Part shown: piece after piece, positions 48,776 through 58,342 of the stretch | Position numbering within the stretch: position 1 is the first letter of the stretch | Layout of the letters: each line of letters opens with the position of its first letter | Assembly: GCA_945878995.1 (NCBI GenBank) | Contig: CAMCUN010000008.1 | Coordinates: 1-64,000 of the forward strand | Direction of reading: 5' to 3' | DNA length: 64,000 nucleotides | Origin: Polaromonas sp. YR568 | GTDB lineage: Bacteria > Pseudomonadota > Gammaproteobacteria > Burkholderiales > Burkholderiaceae_C | Notes under the pieces: generated by a model | The model's database searches: none | Seen by the model: only the letters and a program-made list of their open reading frames with translations | Told to the model about the DNA's origin: nothing | Translations under genes and position numbers: made by a program

Positions 48776-49486
48776 CTACACCCCCAGGTATTTCTGCAGC
48801 CGATCCGGCTGAGCGCGCAGATCGTCGTTGGAGAGTTGGTCCACCACCTGACCGTGTTCGACCACGCAGTGCAGGTCGGCCACCGACATGGCAAAGTCCA
48901 GGCTTTGCTCGACCAGCAGCACGGTGTAGCCGCGCCGTTTGAGCTCCTGCAGCACATCGCCAATCTGCTGCACGATCACAGGCGCCAGGCCCTCGGTGGG
49001 CTCGTCGAGCAACAAAATTCGGCAGCCGGTGCGCAAGATGCGGGCAATCGCCAGCATTTGCTGCTCTCCTCCCGAGAGTTTGGTGCCAGGGCTGTTGTAG
49101 CGCTCGGCCAGGCGGGGAAACAGCGCCACCACCTCCTCGGTGCTGAAGCCCCCAGGCGCCAGCACCGGCGGCAGCAGCAGGTTTTCACGCACATTGAGCG
49201 AGGGAAAAATCCCCCGCTCTTCCGGGCAATAGGCCACGCCCAGAGGGGCAATCTGCTCGGGCGGCTGGCCCATTGTTTGCGTGCCGTTGACCACAATGGA
49301 GCCTGTGCGCTTGCGCAGCAGCCCCATGATGGCGCGCAGCGTGGTGGTTTTGCCGGCGCCATTGCGCCCCAGCAAGGTGACCACCTGCCCCGTGGGCACA
49401 TTGAAGTTCATGCCGTGCAGCACATGCGAGGGGCCGTAGTGGCCTTGCAGGTCCCGCACCTCGATGGCGTTGGCCTGTCCGCTCAT
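48776..49486 (-). CDS. livF: ABC transporter ATP-binding protein LivF
   Basis: Walker A 'LLGRNGAGKTTTLRAIMGLL', signature 'LSGGEQQMLAIARIL'. Confidence 0.94.
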   Translation of the reverse strand: MSGQANAIEVRDLQGHYGPSHVLHGMNFNVPTGQVVTLLGRNGAGKTTTLRAIMGLLRKRTGSIVVNGTQTMGQPPEQIAPLGVAYCPEERGIFPSLNVRENLLLPPVLAPGGFSTEEVVALFPRLAERYNSPGTKLSGGEQQMLAIARILRTGCRILLLDEPTEGLAPVIVQQIGDVLQELKRRGYTVLLVEQSLDFAMSVADLHCVVEHGQVVDQLSNDDLRAQPDRLQKYLGV

Positions 49487-50256
49487 GCGGCCACCTTTCG
49501 TCCAATGTAGGCGGCCATCACGCGCTCATCGCGCGAGACCTCCTGGTAGCTTCCTTCGGTCAGCACCTCACCGGCGGCCAGCACCGTGATGCGGTCGGCC
49601 AGGTCGGCCACCACGCCCAGGTTGTGCTCGACCATCAAAATGGTGCGCGTGAGCGAGACGCGGCGTATCAAGGCAGACGTGGCTTTGACGTCTTCCAGCC
49701 CCATGCCGGAGGTGGGCTCGTCGAGCAGCAGCATTTCAGGGTCCAGGGCCAGCGTGGTGGCAATTTCCAGCGCCCGCTTGCGCCCGTAAGACAAATCACC
49801 AGCCACAGTGGATGCGGCGTCTTGCAGGCCCACATCGGCCAGCAGCGCCATGGCCGCTTCGTCGAGTTCGGCGAGCGTGCGGTCTGAGCGCCAAAAATGC
49901 AGCGAGCTGCCCTGCTTGCGCTGCAGCGCCACCCGAACGTTGTCCAGCACGCTGAGGGTGGGAAAGATGGCCGAAATCTGGAAGCTGCGCACCATGCCCA
50001 ACTGCGCCACCTTGGCGGCCGACAAGCGCGTGATGTCCCGGCCCTTGAACAAGATGCGGCCCGAGGTGGGCTCTAGCATCTTGGTGAGCAGGTTGAAACA
50101 CGTGGTCTTGCCGGCCCCGTTGGGGCCAATGAGTGCGTGAATATGCCCCCGACGCACGCTCAAGTCCACGTCGTTGACCGCGGTGAAGCCCGCGAACTGC
50201 TTGCGCAGTCCACGCACTTCGACCAGCACTTCCGGGTTGTCGGCCATCTGCGTCAC
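49483..50256 (-). CDS. livG: ABC transporter ATP-binding protein LivG
   Basis: Walker A 'LIGPNGAGKTTCFNLLTKMLEPTSG', signature 'LSYGRKRALEIATTLALDPEMLLLDEP'. Confidence 0.94.
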   Translation of the reverse strand: MTQMADNPEVLVEVRGLRKQFAGFTAVNDVDLSVRRGHIHALIGPNGAGKTTCFNLLTKMLEPTSGRILFKGRDITRLSAAKVAQLGMVRSFQISAIFPTLSVLDNVRVALQRKQGSSLHFWRSDRTLAELDEAAMALLADVGLQDAASTVAGDLSYGRKRALEIATTLALDPEMLLLDEPTSGMGLEDVKATSALIRRVSLTRTILMVEHNLGVVADLADRITVLAAGEVLTEGSYQEVSRDERVMAAYIGRKVAA

Positions 50257-50263
50257 ATGCGCC

Positions 50264-51505
50264 TTACTTGATCAGTGGGCAAGCTTTGTCAGCGGGTCCA
50301 AAAGCCACGTTGGCCGGGATGGTGGTGACCGGTGCGTACAGGTCCCACTCGCCTTTGGATTCCGATGGCTTTTTCACGCGGAAGACATAGCCTTCGCGGA
50401 TCACCCGGCCGTCTTCGCGGATGGTGCCGTTTCTGGTCATCATGTCGTTGATGGGGGTGGCCTTCATTCTGGCCAACACGGCGGCCGTGTCATCGGTACC
50501 GGCCGCGGCCACCGCTTTGAGGTAGTGCTGAATCGAGCCATAGACCGAGGCCTGCACGAAGTTGGGCATCTTGCCAAAGCGCGCCCTGAAGCGGTTGGCA
50601 AACGCGCGGGTCTGCTCGTTTTGGTCCCAGTAGTAGGGCTCGGTCACAAACAGGTCTTGCGCGTTGTTCAGGCCCAAGGCCTTGACGTCATGCAGCGTCA
50701 AAGCCAGGGCAGCCAGGCGCTGGCCGCGCTTGCGCAGGCCAAACTCCTCGGCCTGCTTGATCATGGCGGCGGCGTGCGAGGTGGTGGTGGCCATGGCCAC
50801 CACATCGGCCTTGGAAGCCTGGGCCTGCAGCAGCTGCGAGGAAAACTCAAACGAGCTGAGCGCGTGGGTGGTCGAGCCCACCACCTTGCCGCCACCCGCC
50901 TCGATCATGCCGGTGGCGTCGCGCTGCACGTTCCTGCCATAGGTGTAGTCGATGGTCACAAAATAAAAGTTCTTGGCGCCTGACTCCAAGTTGGCTTTGA
51001 TGGCGCCCAAGCTCTGTGAATAGGAGTTGTAAGTCCAGTGGATGCCGTTGGGCGAGCAGTTCTTGCCCGTCAGGTCCGAGCTGGCCGAGCTGTTGAAGAT
51101 GGCGATGCGGTTTTTTTCCTTGGCCAGGTCTTGCACGCCCAGCGCCACGGTGGTGATGCCGATGTCAAAAATGGTGCGCACGCCGGAGTCGTACCACTGG
51201 CGGGCAATGGTCAGGCCGGTGTCGGGCTTGTTCAGGTGGTCGCCTTCGAGCAACTCAATCGGGCGGTTGAGCACACGGCCGCCGAAATCTTCAATCGCCA
51301 TCTTGGCCGCCACCACCGAGCCTGGCCCGGAGAGGTCGGCCACAAAGCCCGACATGTCACTGAGCAGGCCTATCTTCAAAGGATTGGCCGCTTGTGCCCA
51401 AACGCCTGGCGCGCTCAGCGCCAAGCTGGCCGCCGCACAAGCGGCCAAGGTAAAGCGCCGCGTCGTGCGGCCGAGAGCGAGGGAGGGGGCTTTTTTCATG
51501 GTCAT
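50264..51505 (-). CDS. LIV-type ABC transporter periplasmic substrate-binding protein
   Basis: Signal peptide plus 'LKIGLLSDMSGFVADLSGPGSVVAAKMAIEDFGG'. Confidence 0.92.
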   Translation of the reverse strand: MTMKKAPSLALGRTTRRFTLAACAAASLALSAPGVWAQAANPLKIGLLSDMSGFVADLSGPGSVVAAKMAIEDFGGRVLNRPIELLEGDHLNKPDTGLTIARQWYDSGVRTIFDIGITTVALGVQDLAKEKNRIAIFNSSASSDLTGKNCSPNGIHWTYNSYSQSLGAIKANLESGAKNFYFVTIDYTYGRNVQRDATGMIEAGGGKVVGSTTHALSSFEFSSQLLQAQASKADVVAMATTTSHAAAMIKQAEEFGLRKRGQRLAALALTLHDVKALGLNNAQDLFVTEPYYWDQNEQTRAFANRFRARFGKMPNFVQASVYGSIQHYLKAVAAAGTDDTAAVLARMKATPINDMMTRNGTIREDGRVIREGYVFRVKKPSESKGEWDLYAPVTTIPANVAFGPADKACPLIK

Positions 51506-51569
51506 GTCTCCGTGGTGAGGGTGAGAAAGGGAAGCAAAAAATATCAGGCGAAACAGCTGGTGACTGGGC

Positions 51570-53018
51570 TCAGGCGTGGTGCACATACTTCATGTGCAAG
51601 TAACTGTGCAGGCCCTCGGGGCCGCCTTCTTGACCGTAGCCGCTGTCTTTGAGGCCGCCAAAGGGCGCCTCAATGGCAGAGACGGCAAAGGTGTTGATGC
51701 CTATGCCGCCGGCCTGCAGCTCGTCGCTGACCGTCACGGCGGTGGCCGCAGACTGCGTGAAGGCGTAAGCGGCCAGGCCGTAGGGCGTGTCGTTGGCCAT
51801 GGCCAAGCCTTGATCCAGGCTGGAAAAGCGGCGCACCAGGGCCAAGGGGCCAAAGGGTTCTATCTTCAGGGCCTGTGCGGTCTCGGGCGTGTCGACCACC
51901 AGCGTGGGGCGGAAAAAATAGCCCTGCCCGCCCATGCGCTGGCCACCGGCCACCACCCTGCCTCCACCGGCCACGGCGTCGGCCACCAGGGCCTCGATGG
52001 CATCGACACGGCGGACATTGGCCAGCGCGCCCATTTGATGGGATGCATCGAGACCGGGGCCGACTTTGAGCGCGTCCAGCGCCTGGCCGTAGCGGCTCAC
52101 AAAAGCGTCGTGTATGCCCTCTTGCACCATGAAGCGGGTGGGCGAGGTGCACACCTGGCCCGCGTTGCGGCTTTTGCCCTGCACGCAGGTGGCTACCGTG
52201 CGCTCCAGGTCGGCGTCATCAAAAATAAGCACAGGGGCATGGCCGCCCAACTCCAGCGTGCACGGCTTGGGGCCAATGCTGGCCAGCCGGGCCAACTCTC
52301 GGCCCACGCCGGTGGAGCCGGTGAAGGTTACCTTGCGAATCAGGGGCGAGCTGATCAAGTGGGTGGACACCTCCGAGGGCACGCCAAACACCACATTGAG
52401 CACGCCTGCGGGCAGGCCCGCATCGGCCAAGGCCTGCGCCAGCACCAGCGAGGACATGGGTGTTTCCTCGGAGGGCTTGAGCACCATGGTGCAGCCCGCA
52501 GCCAGGGCGGGCGCGATCTTGCGCGCCGGCAAAATGGCAGGAAAGTTCCAGGGCGTGAAGGCTGCCACCGGGCCCAGCGGCTGCGGCACCACCAGCTGGC
52601 GCGTGCCACGCACACGCGGTGGAATCACCCGGCCATAAGAGCGCAGCGCTTCCTGCGCATACCACTCAAAGGTCTCGGCACTGAGCATGAACTCCATGCG
52701 CGATTCGGCCAAGGTTTTGCCCTGCTCCAGCGTCATCAGCCTGGCCATGTCCTCGACCCGCTCGCGCACCAGCACAGCGGTGCGCATGAGCACGGCGGCG
52801 CGCTCTTGCGGCGACTTCAGGCGCCACACGTCAAAGGCCGATGCGGCGGCCGCCAAGGCGTCGTCCAGGTCTTGCGTGCTGGCGCGCGGCACCTCGGCCA
52901 GCACCTGACCGGTGGCCGGGTTGCGCACTTCAGCGGCCACGCCCTGGCCGCCAGCGCGCCACTGGCCGGCAATGTACTGCCTGACGGTGGGATAGGCACT
53001 GGCGTCTGACGCGTTCAT
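51570..53018 (-). CDS. NAD(P)-dependent succinate-semialdehyde-type aldehyde dehydrogenase
   Basis: 'VTFTGSTGVGRELARLASIGPKPCTLELGGHAPVLIFDDADLERTV', 'NAGQVCTSPTRFMV'. Confidence 0.9.
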   Translation of the reverse strand: MNASDASAYPTVRQYIAGQWRAGGQGVAAEVRNPATGQVLAEVPRASTQDLDDALAAAASAFDVWRLKSPQERAAVLMRTAVLVRERVEDMARLMTLEQGKTLAESRMEFMLSAETFEWYAQEALRSYGRVIPPRVRGTRQLVVPQPLGPVAAFTPWNFPAILPARKIAPALAAGCTMVLKPSEETPMSSLVLAQALADAGLPAGVLNVVFGVPSEVSTHLISSPLIRKVTFTGSTGVGRELARLASIGPKPCTLELGGHAPVLIFDDADLERTVATCVQGKSRNAGQVCTSPTRFMVQEGIHDAFVSRYGQALDALKVGPGLDASHQMGALANVRRVDAIEALVADAVAGGGRVVAGGQRMGGQGYFFRPTLVVDTPETAQALKIEPFGPLALVRRFSSLDQGLAMANDTPYGLAAYAFTQSAATAVTVSDELQAGGIGINTFAVSAIEAPFGGLKDSGYGQEGGPEGLHSYLHMKYVHHA

Positions 53019-53101
53019 GAAAGCTCCTCTGTTTAAATTGGTCAGCGGAGCATATCGAACGCATCAGTACGGCTTATCGGGTGTTTCCCTTAATTTGAAC
53101 A

Positions 53102-53127
53102 CTTGCATACCGTTGACAAGCATACGA
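53102..53127. promoter_or_regulatory. Candidate shared (MarR) operator, copy C
   Basis: CTTGCATACCGTTGACAAGCATACGA; reverse complement aligns to copy B (GTATGC-N8/9-TATGCAA). Confidence 0.5.
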
Positions 53128-53200
53128 TTTATTTGTAGGATGACTTCTCAAATTGACGCGTCGGGCCGCTGGGTTCCCGACCTTCCTCCCGGACATTCCC

Positions 53201-54136
53201 ATGGCGCTTCATCCTGTCATTCAAAAAATGCTCATCGCCATGCGCGCGGCCGGTCGACCCGCGCTGTCGGCGGGCAGCCCCGCGCAGGCCCGCGAAGTCG
53301 TCAGCGCCAGCCGCAGCGCCCTGGGCCCAGGGCCGCAAGTGGGCCAAGTCAGTGACTTGCAGGTTCCCACGCGCGCAGGCCATCTGGCTGCCAGGCTGTA
53401 CCGCGCCTCAGGCGGTCAAGAGCCAGGCCTCGTGGTGTACCTGCACGGCGGCGGCTGGGTGTGCGGCTCGGTCGATGACTTTGACGTGCTCGCGCGCGCG
53501 CTGGTGCACAAATCGGGCTGCGCGGTCTTGTCTGTGGATTACCGCTTGGCGCCCGAATTCCCGTTTCCGGCGGGCTTGGAAGACGCGCAAGATGCCCTGG
53601 TCTGGGCCCATGGTCACATGGCCCAATTGCTGGGCCATGGCGCGCGCTTGGTGGTCGCTGGCGACAGCGCTGGCGCCAACTTGGCCACCGTGGCGGCCAC
53701 GCTGCTGCGCCAGCGCATCAGCTTGGCTTTGCAGTGTCTGTTCTACCCCGTCACCGACGCCGACTTCAGCCGGCCCAGCTACCATGCCCATGGCCAGGGC
53801 TTGCCGCTCACGCAAGCCGACATGGAATGGTTTTTTGGCCTGTACGCCCCCCCAGCGCTGTGGCGGGAGGCCGACATTTCACCTGTGCACAGGACGGACC
53901 TGGCCGGCAGTCCGCCGGTCTGGATGGCGGCGGCCGAATACGACGTGCTGCACGATGAAGCGCTGGACTACGCGGCCCGCCTGCGCGAGGCAGGTGTGCC
54001 GGTCACCGTGCAGCGCATCTTGGGCTTGCCCCATGGCTTTGCCCGCATGATCAATTTGATTCCCGAGGCCGATGCCGCGGTGAGCGACGCGGCTGCCCAC
54101 ATCCGCCTAGCCTGCAGCCAGCCTGCGCCACAGTGA
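53201..54136 (+). CDS. Alpha/beta hydrolase (HSL-family esterase)
   Basis: 'VVYLHGGGWVCGSVDDFD', nucleophile 'VVAGDSAGANLATVAA'. Confidence 0.93.
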   Translation: MALHPVIQKMLIAMRAAGRPALSAGSPAQAREVVSASRSALGPGPQVGQVSDLQVPTRAGHLAARLYRASGGQEPGLVVYLHGGGWVCGSVDDFDVLARALVHKSGCAVLSVDYRLAPEFPFPAGLEDAQDALVWAHGHMAQLLGHGARLVVAGDSAGANLATVAATLLRQRISLALQCLFYPVTDADFSRPSYHAHGQGLPLTQADMEWFFGLYAPPALWREADISPVHRTDLAGSPPVWMAAAEYDVLHDEALDYAARLREAGVPVTVQRILGLPHGFARMINLIPEADAAVSDAAAHIRLACSQPAPQ

Positions 54137-54170
54137 ACACCTCACCCACCCGAATTCAGGAGAGACTGCT

Positions 54171-55793
54171 TTGACGACACCCCAGCGCGAACACTTTGAC
54201 GCCGTGGTCGTGGGCGCCGGCTTTGCCGGCATGTACATGTTGCACCGCCTGCGCCAGCAAGGCCTGAAGGTGGTGGTGCTGGAAGCCGGCGACGACGTGG
54301 GTGGCACCTGGTACTGGAACCGCTACCCCGGCGCGCGTTGCGATGTCGAAAGCATGGAGTACTCCTTTTCCTTCGACGAGGATTTGCAGCAGGCCTGGCG
54401 CTGGAGCGAGCGCTACGCCGGTCAGCCCGAGATCTTGCGCTACATCAACCATGTGGCCGACCGCTTGGACCTGCGCCGCGACATCCGCATGAACACCCGC
54501 GCCACCGACGCCGAGTTCGACCCCCAGACCAACCGCTGGACGGTGCTCACCCAGAGCGGTCAGAGCCTGCAAGCGCGCTTTTGCATCATGGCCACCGGCT
54601 GCCTGTCCAACGCCCAGGTGCCCCAAATCCCGGGGTTGGCCGACTTCAAAGGGCGCTGGTTTCACACCGGGTTTTGGCCCAAGGAAGGCGTGGACTTCAC
54701 CGGCAAGCGGGTGGGCATCATAGGCACCGGCTCCACCGGTATTCAGGCCATTCCCCTCGTGGCCAAACAGGCGGCCCACCTGAGCGTGTTTCAGCGCACC
54801 GCGAACTACAGCATTCCCCTGCGCAATGGCCCGCTGACTGCCGAGGCCGAGCAAGCGGTCAAGCAACGCTACGCTGCCCTGCGCGAGCAAGCACGCCACA
54901 GCCCTTCTGGCGTGGCCGGCTTTAATGTACCCACCCGTGGCGTGCTGCAAACCGACCCGCAGGAGGTGGAGCAAGCCTTTCAGAGCCGCTGGGATTTTGG
55001 CGGCATCGGCTTTACCCGCTCCTTCAACGATGTGCTGCTCAAAACCGAGGCCAACACCATCGCGCGCGAGTTTGTGGTTAAGCGCATGTTGGCGCCCGTC
55101 AATGACCCGGCGCTGCGGGCCAAGCTCACCCCCACTTACCCCATAGGCACCAAGCGCTTGTGCGCCGACACCGGCTACTTTGAGATCTACAACCGCAGCA
55201 ACGTGAGCTTGGTGGACATCAAGGCCGACCCGATCGAGTCCATCACAGCCACTGGCCTGCGCACCCAGCAGGCCCACCACGATCTGGACATCCTTATTTT
55301 TGCCACCGGCTTTGACGCCATCACCGGCGCGCTGCTGTCGGTGAACATGCGCGTCAAGGGCGGCAGCGACCTTAAAACCGCCTGGGCCGACGGTCCGCGC
55401 GCCTACCTGGGCCTGATGACCGCGGGCATTGCCAACTTGTTCATGATCACCGGCCCGGGCAGCCCCTCGGTGCTGAGCAACGTGGTGGTGTCCGTTGAGC
55501 AGCACGTTGAATGGATCGCCGATTGCATGGCCCACATGCGGGCCCAAGGCATCAACCGCATTGAAGCCAGCGCCCACGCGCAGCAGGACTGGGGCCGCCA
55601 AGTCGACGCCTTGGCCAACGCCTCCTTGCTGCCGCACACGGCCTCTTGGTATGTGGGCGCCAACATCCCCGGCAAGCCCCGCGTGTTCATGCCCTACATG
55701 GGCGGCGTGGGCGTGTTTCGCCGCACCTGCGACGAGATTGCGCGCCAAGGCTACACCGGCTTTGAATTGACCACCGTGCCCGAGGCGGCTTGA
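54171..55793 (+). CDS. Flavin-containing Baeyer-Villiger monooxygenase (cyclohexanone-monooxygenase-like)
   Basis: 'VVVGAGFAGMYMLHRLRQQGLKVVVLEAGDDVGGTWYWNRYPGARCDVES', BVMO fingerprint 'FKGRWFHTGFWP', 'GIIGTGSTGIQ'; TTG start. Confidence 0.94.
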   Translation: MTTPQREHFDAVVVGAGFAGMYMLHRLRQQGLKVVVLEAGDDVGGTWYWNRYPGARCDVESMEYSFSFDEDLQQAWRWSERYAGQPEILRYINHVADRLDLRRDIRMNTRATDAEFDPQTNRWTVLTQSGQSLQARFCIMATGCLSNAQVPQIPGLADFKGRWFHTGFWPKEGVDFTGKRVGIIGTGSTGIQAIPLVAKQAAHLSVFQRTANYSIPLRNGPLTAEAEQAVKQRYAALREQARHSPSGVAGFNVPTRGVLQTDPQEVEQAFQSRWDFGGIGFTRSFNDVLLKTEANTIAREFVVKRMLAPVNDPALRAKLTPTYPIGTKRLCADTGYFEIYNRSNVSLVDIKADPIESITATGLRTQQAHHDLDILIFATGFDAITGALLSVNMRVKGGSDLKTAWADGPRAYLGLMTAGIANLFMITGPGSPSVLSNVVVSVEQHVEWIADCMAHMRAQGINRIEASAHAQQDWGRQVDALANASLLPHTASWYVGANIPGKPRVFMPYMGGVGVFRRTCDEIARQGYTGFELTTVPEAA

Positions 55794-55821
55794 CTTTTAT
55801 TTCCTTACTGGACCCCCACTC

Positions 55822-56988
55822 ATGAATTTTGCCGAGACCGAAGACCAAACCGCCATCCGCACGGCGGTTGCAGATGTGTGCAAGTCTTTCCCCGACGATT
55901 ACTGGCTTGAAAAAGACCGCGAAGGCGGCTTTCCCATGGACTTTTACCGTGCCATGGCCAGCGCGGGCTGGCTGGGCATTGCCATGCCGCAAGCCTACGG
56001 CGGTGCGGGCCTGGGCATTTTGGAGGCCTGCATCATGATGGAGGCGGTCTCCGGATCGGGCGCGGGCCTGTCTGGGGCCTCGGCCATTCACATGAATGTG
56101 TTTGGCCTGCACCCGGTGGTGGTGTACGGCTCTGAAGAGCAAAAGCAGCGCTGGCTGCCTCCCATCATTCGGGGCGAGGTGCAGGCCTGCTTTGGCGTGA
56201 CCGAGCCCAACACCGGCTTGAACACCCTCAAGCTCAAGACCTTTGCCGAGCGCCGGGGCGACCACTATGTGGTCAAGGGCCAAAAAATCTGGATTTCTAC
56301 CGCCCAGGTGGCGCACAAAATCTTGCTGCTGGCCCGCACCACGCGCTTGGAAGATGTCAAGAACCCCAAGCACGGCCTGAGCCTGTTTTACACCGACTTG
56401 GACCGCAGCAAAGTGCAGGTGCGCGAGATCGAAAAAATGGGCCGCAAGGCGGTGGACTCCAACGAGCTGTTCATCGACGGTCTGGAAATCCCGGTGGAAG
56501 ACCGCATTGGAGAAGAAGGCCGTGGCTTTGAATACATCTTGGACGGCCTCAACCCCGAGCGCGTGCTGCTGGCCGCCGAAGCCGTGGGCCTGGGCGAGGT
56601 CGCCCTGCGGCGTGCAACCCGCTACGCCGGCGAGCGCGTGGTGTTCGACCGCCCCATAGGCATGAACCAAGGCGTGCAGCATCCACTGGCCCAGCGCTGG
56701 GTGGAGTTGCAGGCCGGGCGCCTGATGTACCAGCGCGCCGCTTGGCTGTATGACCAGGGCCTGCCTTGCGGTCCCGAGTCTAATGCGGCCAAGTTCTTGT
56801 GTGCTGAAGCTGGCTTTAGCGCCTGCGAAACCGCTGTGCTCACGCATGGCGGCTTTGGCTACGCCAAGGAATACCACGTCGAGCGCTACTTTCGCGAGTC
56901 CATGCTGCCGCGCATTGCGCCCATCTCGCCGCAGCTCATTTTGTGCAACATCGCTGAAAAGGCGCTGGGCCTGCCCAAGTCCTACTGA
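55822..56988 (+). CDS. Acyl-CoA dehydrogenase
   Basis: 'FGVTEPNTGLNTLKLKTFAERRGDHYVVKGQKIWISTAQVA', 'THGGFGYAKEYHVERYFRE'. Confidence 0.94.
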   Translation: MNFAETEDQTAIRTAVADVCKSFPDDYWLEKDREGGFPMDFYRAMASAGWLGIAMPQAYGGAGLGILEACIMMEAVSGSGAGLSGASAIHMNVFGLHPVVVYGSEEQKQRWLPPIIRGEVQACFGVTEPNTGLNTLKLKTFAERRGDHYVVKGQKIWISTAQVAHKILLLARTTRLEDVKNPKHGLSLFYTDLDRSKVQVREIEKMGRKAVDSNELFIDGLEIPVEDRIGEEGRGFEYILDGLNPERVLLAAEAVGLGEVALRRATRYAGERVVFDRPIGMNQGVQHPLAQRWVELQAGRLMYQRAAWLYDQGLPCGPESNAAKFLCAEAGFSACETAVLTHGGFGYAKEYHVERYFRESMLPRIAPISPQLILCNIAEKALGLPKSY

Positions 56989-57023
56989 GCGCTTGAAGGA
57001 GCCTGCCCGGCTCCCTCCCATCT

Positions 57024-58235
57024 TCAGCCCAACTTGACCGCGCCCGCCTGGGCCATGGCCTCAATCTGTGCCGCGTCAAAGCCCAACTGGCCCAGCACCT
57101 CGGCGGTGTGCTGGCCCAGCATGGGCGGCGGCTGGCGCAAGGCCGTGCGCTCGCCATTGAAGCGCACCGGTTGAGCCACCGAGCGAAACGCCCCCAGTCG
57201 GGGATGCTCATACTCATAAATCATGCCGCTGGCCTGGGTGTGCGGGTGCGCCGACAACTCGCCCAAGGTGTGCAGCGGTGAACAAGGAATGCCGCGCTCT
57301 GCCAGCAGTGCGATCCACTCGTCCCGGGAGCGCGTGAGCATGACCGCCCTGACCCGTGCCACGGTTTCTTCCCGGTGCGCCACCCGGTCGGGGTTGGTGC
57401 GAAAGCGCGGGTCATCGACCATGTCTTGCAGATTTGCCACATCGCAAAAGGCCCGCCACAAGACTTCATTGGCGACGCCCAAAATCAAAGGCGCGTCCAG
57501 CGTTTGAAAGGCCTCGTAAGGGCACAGCGATTCATGGCCAGAGCCTGGGCGCTCAGGCTCGGTGCCGCGTTCCCAAAAGTTTTGCAAGAAGTAGCCCAAA
57601 AAGCCGGTGGCCGTGTCAAACAGCGACACTTCCACGCGCCCACCCAGACCCGTGCGAGCGCGCTCCAAAAGAGCGGCCTGAATGCCAATGAGCGCATGCA
57701 AGCCGGTGGCCTGGTCCACGGGCGAAAATGGGCTGCGCACCGCCGGTCCACCCCGCTCGCCGGTGATCGACAGCATGCCGCAAAAGGCCTGCAAGATCAC
57801 GTCGTAGCCTTTGCCGTCTTTCATGGGGCCCACGGTGCCAAAGCCGCTGATGCTGCAGCACACGGCGCGCGGATTCAGTTCGGCCAGGCGCTGCGGGCCC
57901 ACGCCCAGTCGGTCGGCCACGCCAGGGCCATAGCTTTCAATCACCACGTCCACCTCGCGCACCAGGCGCTCGACCACCTCCAGCCCCTCAGGGCTGCGCA
58001 GGTCCACCGCAATGCTGCGCTTGTTGCGGTTGGCGCTCAGGAAAATCGCCCCGGTGGGCGCAGCTTCCTCGTGCTTGCGCAGCGGTGGCCATTGGCGGGT
58101 GTCGTCGCCGCCCTTGATGGGCTCGAGCTTGATCACATCGGCGCCCATGTCACCCAGGTACTGGGCGCACAAAGGGCCGGCCAGCACCTTGGACATGTCC
58201 AGCACTTTCAGCCCTGCCAAAGGGGTGGCGTTCAT
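57024..58235 (-). CDS. CaiB/BaiF (family III) CoA transferase
   Basis: 'LAGLKVLDMSKVLAGPLCAQYLGDMGADVIKLEPIKGGDDTRQW'. Confidence 0.94.
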   Translation of the reverse strand: MNATPLAGLKVLDMSKVLAGPLCAQYLGDMGADVIKLEPIKGGDDTRQWPPLRKHEEAAPTGAIFLSANRNKRSIAVDLRSPEGLEVVERLVREVDVVIESYGPGVADRLGVGPQRLAELNPRAVCCSISGFGTVGPMKDGKGYDVILQAFCGMLSITGERGGPAVRSPFSPVDQATGLHALIGIQAALLERARTGLGGRVEVSLFDTATGFLGYFLQNFWERGTEPERPGSGHESLCPYEAFQTLDAPLILGVANEVLWRAFCDVANLQDMVDDPRFRTNPDRVAHREETVARVRAVMLTRSRDEWIALLAERGIPCSPLHTLGELSAHPHTQASGMIYEYEHPRLGAFRSVAQPVRFNGERTALRQPPPMLGQHTAEVLGQLGFDAAQIEAMAQAGAVKLG

Positions 58236-58276
58236 CGCATCTCCGGGAAATTTGGGGTATTGTTTTATTTGTTCGC

Positions 58277-58291
58277 TAGCATATCATATGG
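58277..58291. promoter_or_regulatory. Candidate shared (MarR) operator, copy D
   Basis: Reverse complement CCATATGATATGCTA aligns to CCATACTATACGCTA of copy A. Confidence 0.5.
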
Positions 58292-58342
58292 ACTATTTTC
58301 AATGGGCTCATACGGCCCTACCGACCACCAAGGAGACAGAAC

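Noticed and set aside
47052-48812. 586-aa plus-strand ORF opposite livM/livH
   Set aside because: Gln/His-rich shadow ORF spanning two genes; no domain signal
51576-53009. 477-aa plus-strand ORF opposite aldehyde dehydrogenase
   Set aside because: Shadow ORF; the ALDH frame has all catalytic motifs
54156-57021. 530-aa and 444-aa minus-strand ORFs opposite BVMO and acyl-CoA dehydrogenase
   Set aside because: Shadow ORFs in high-GC coding sequence
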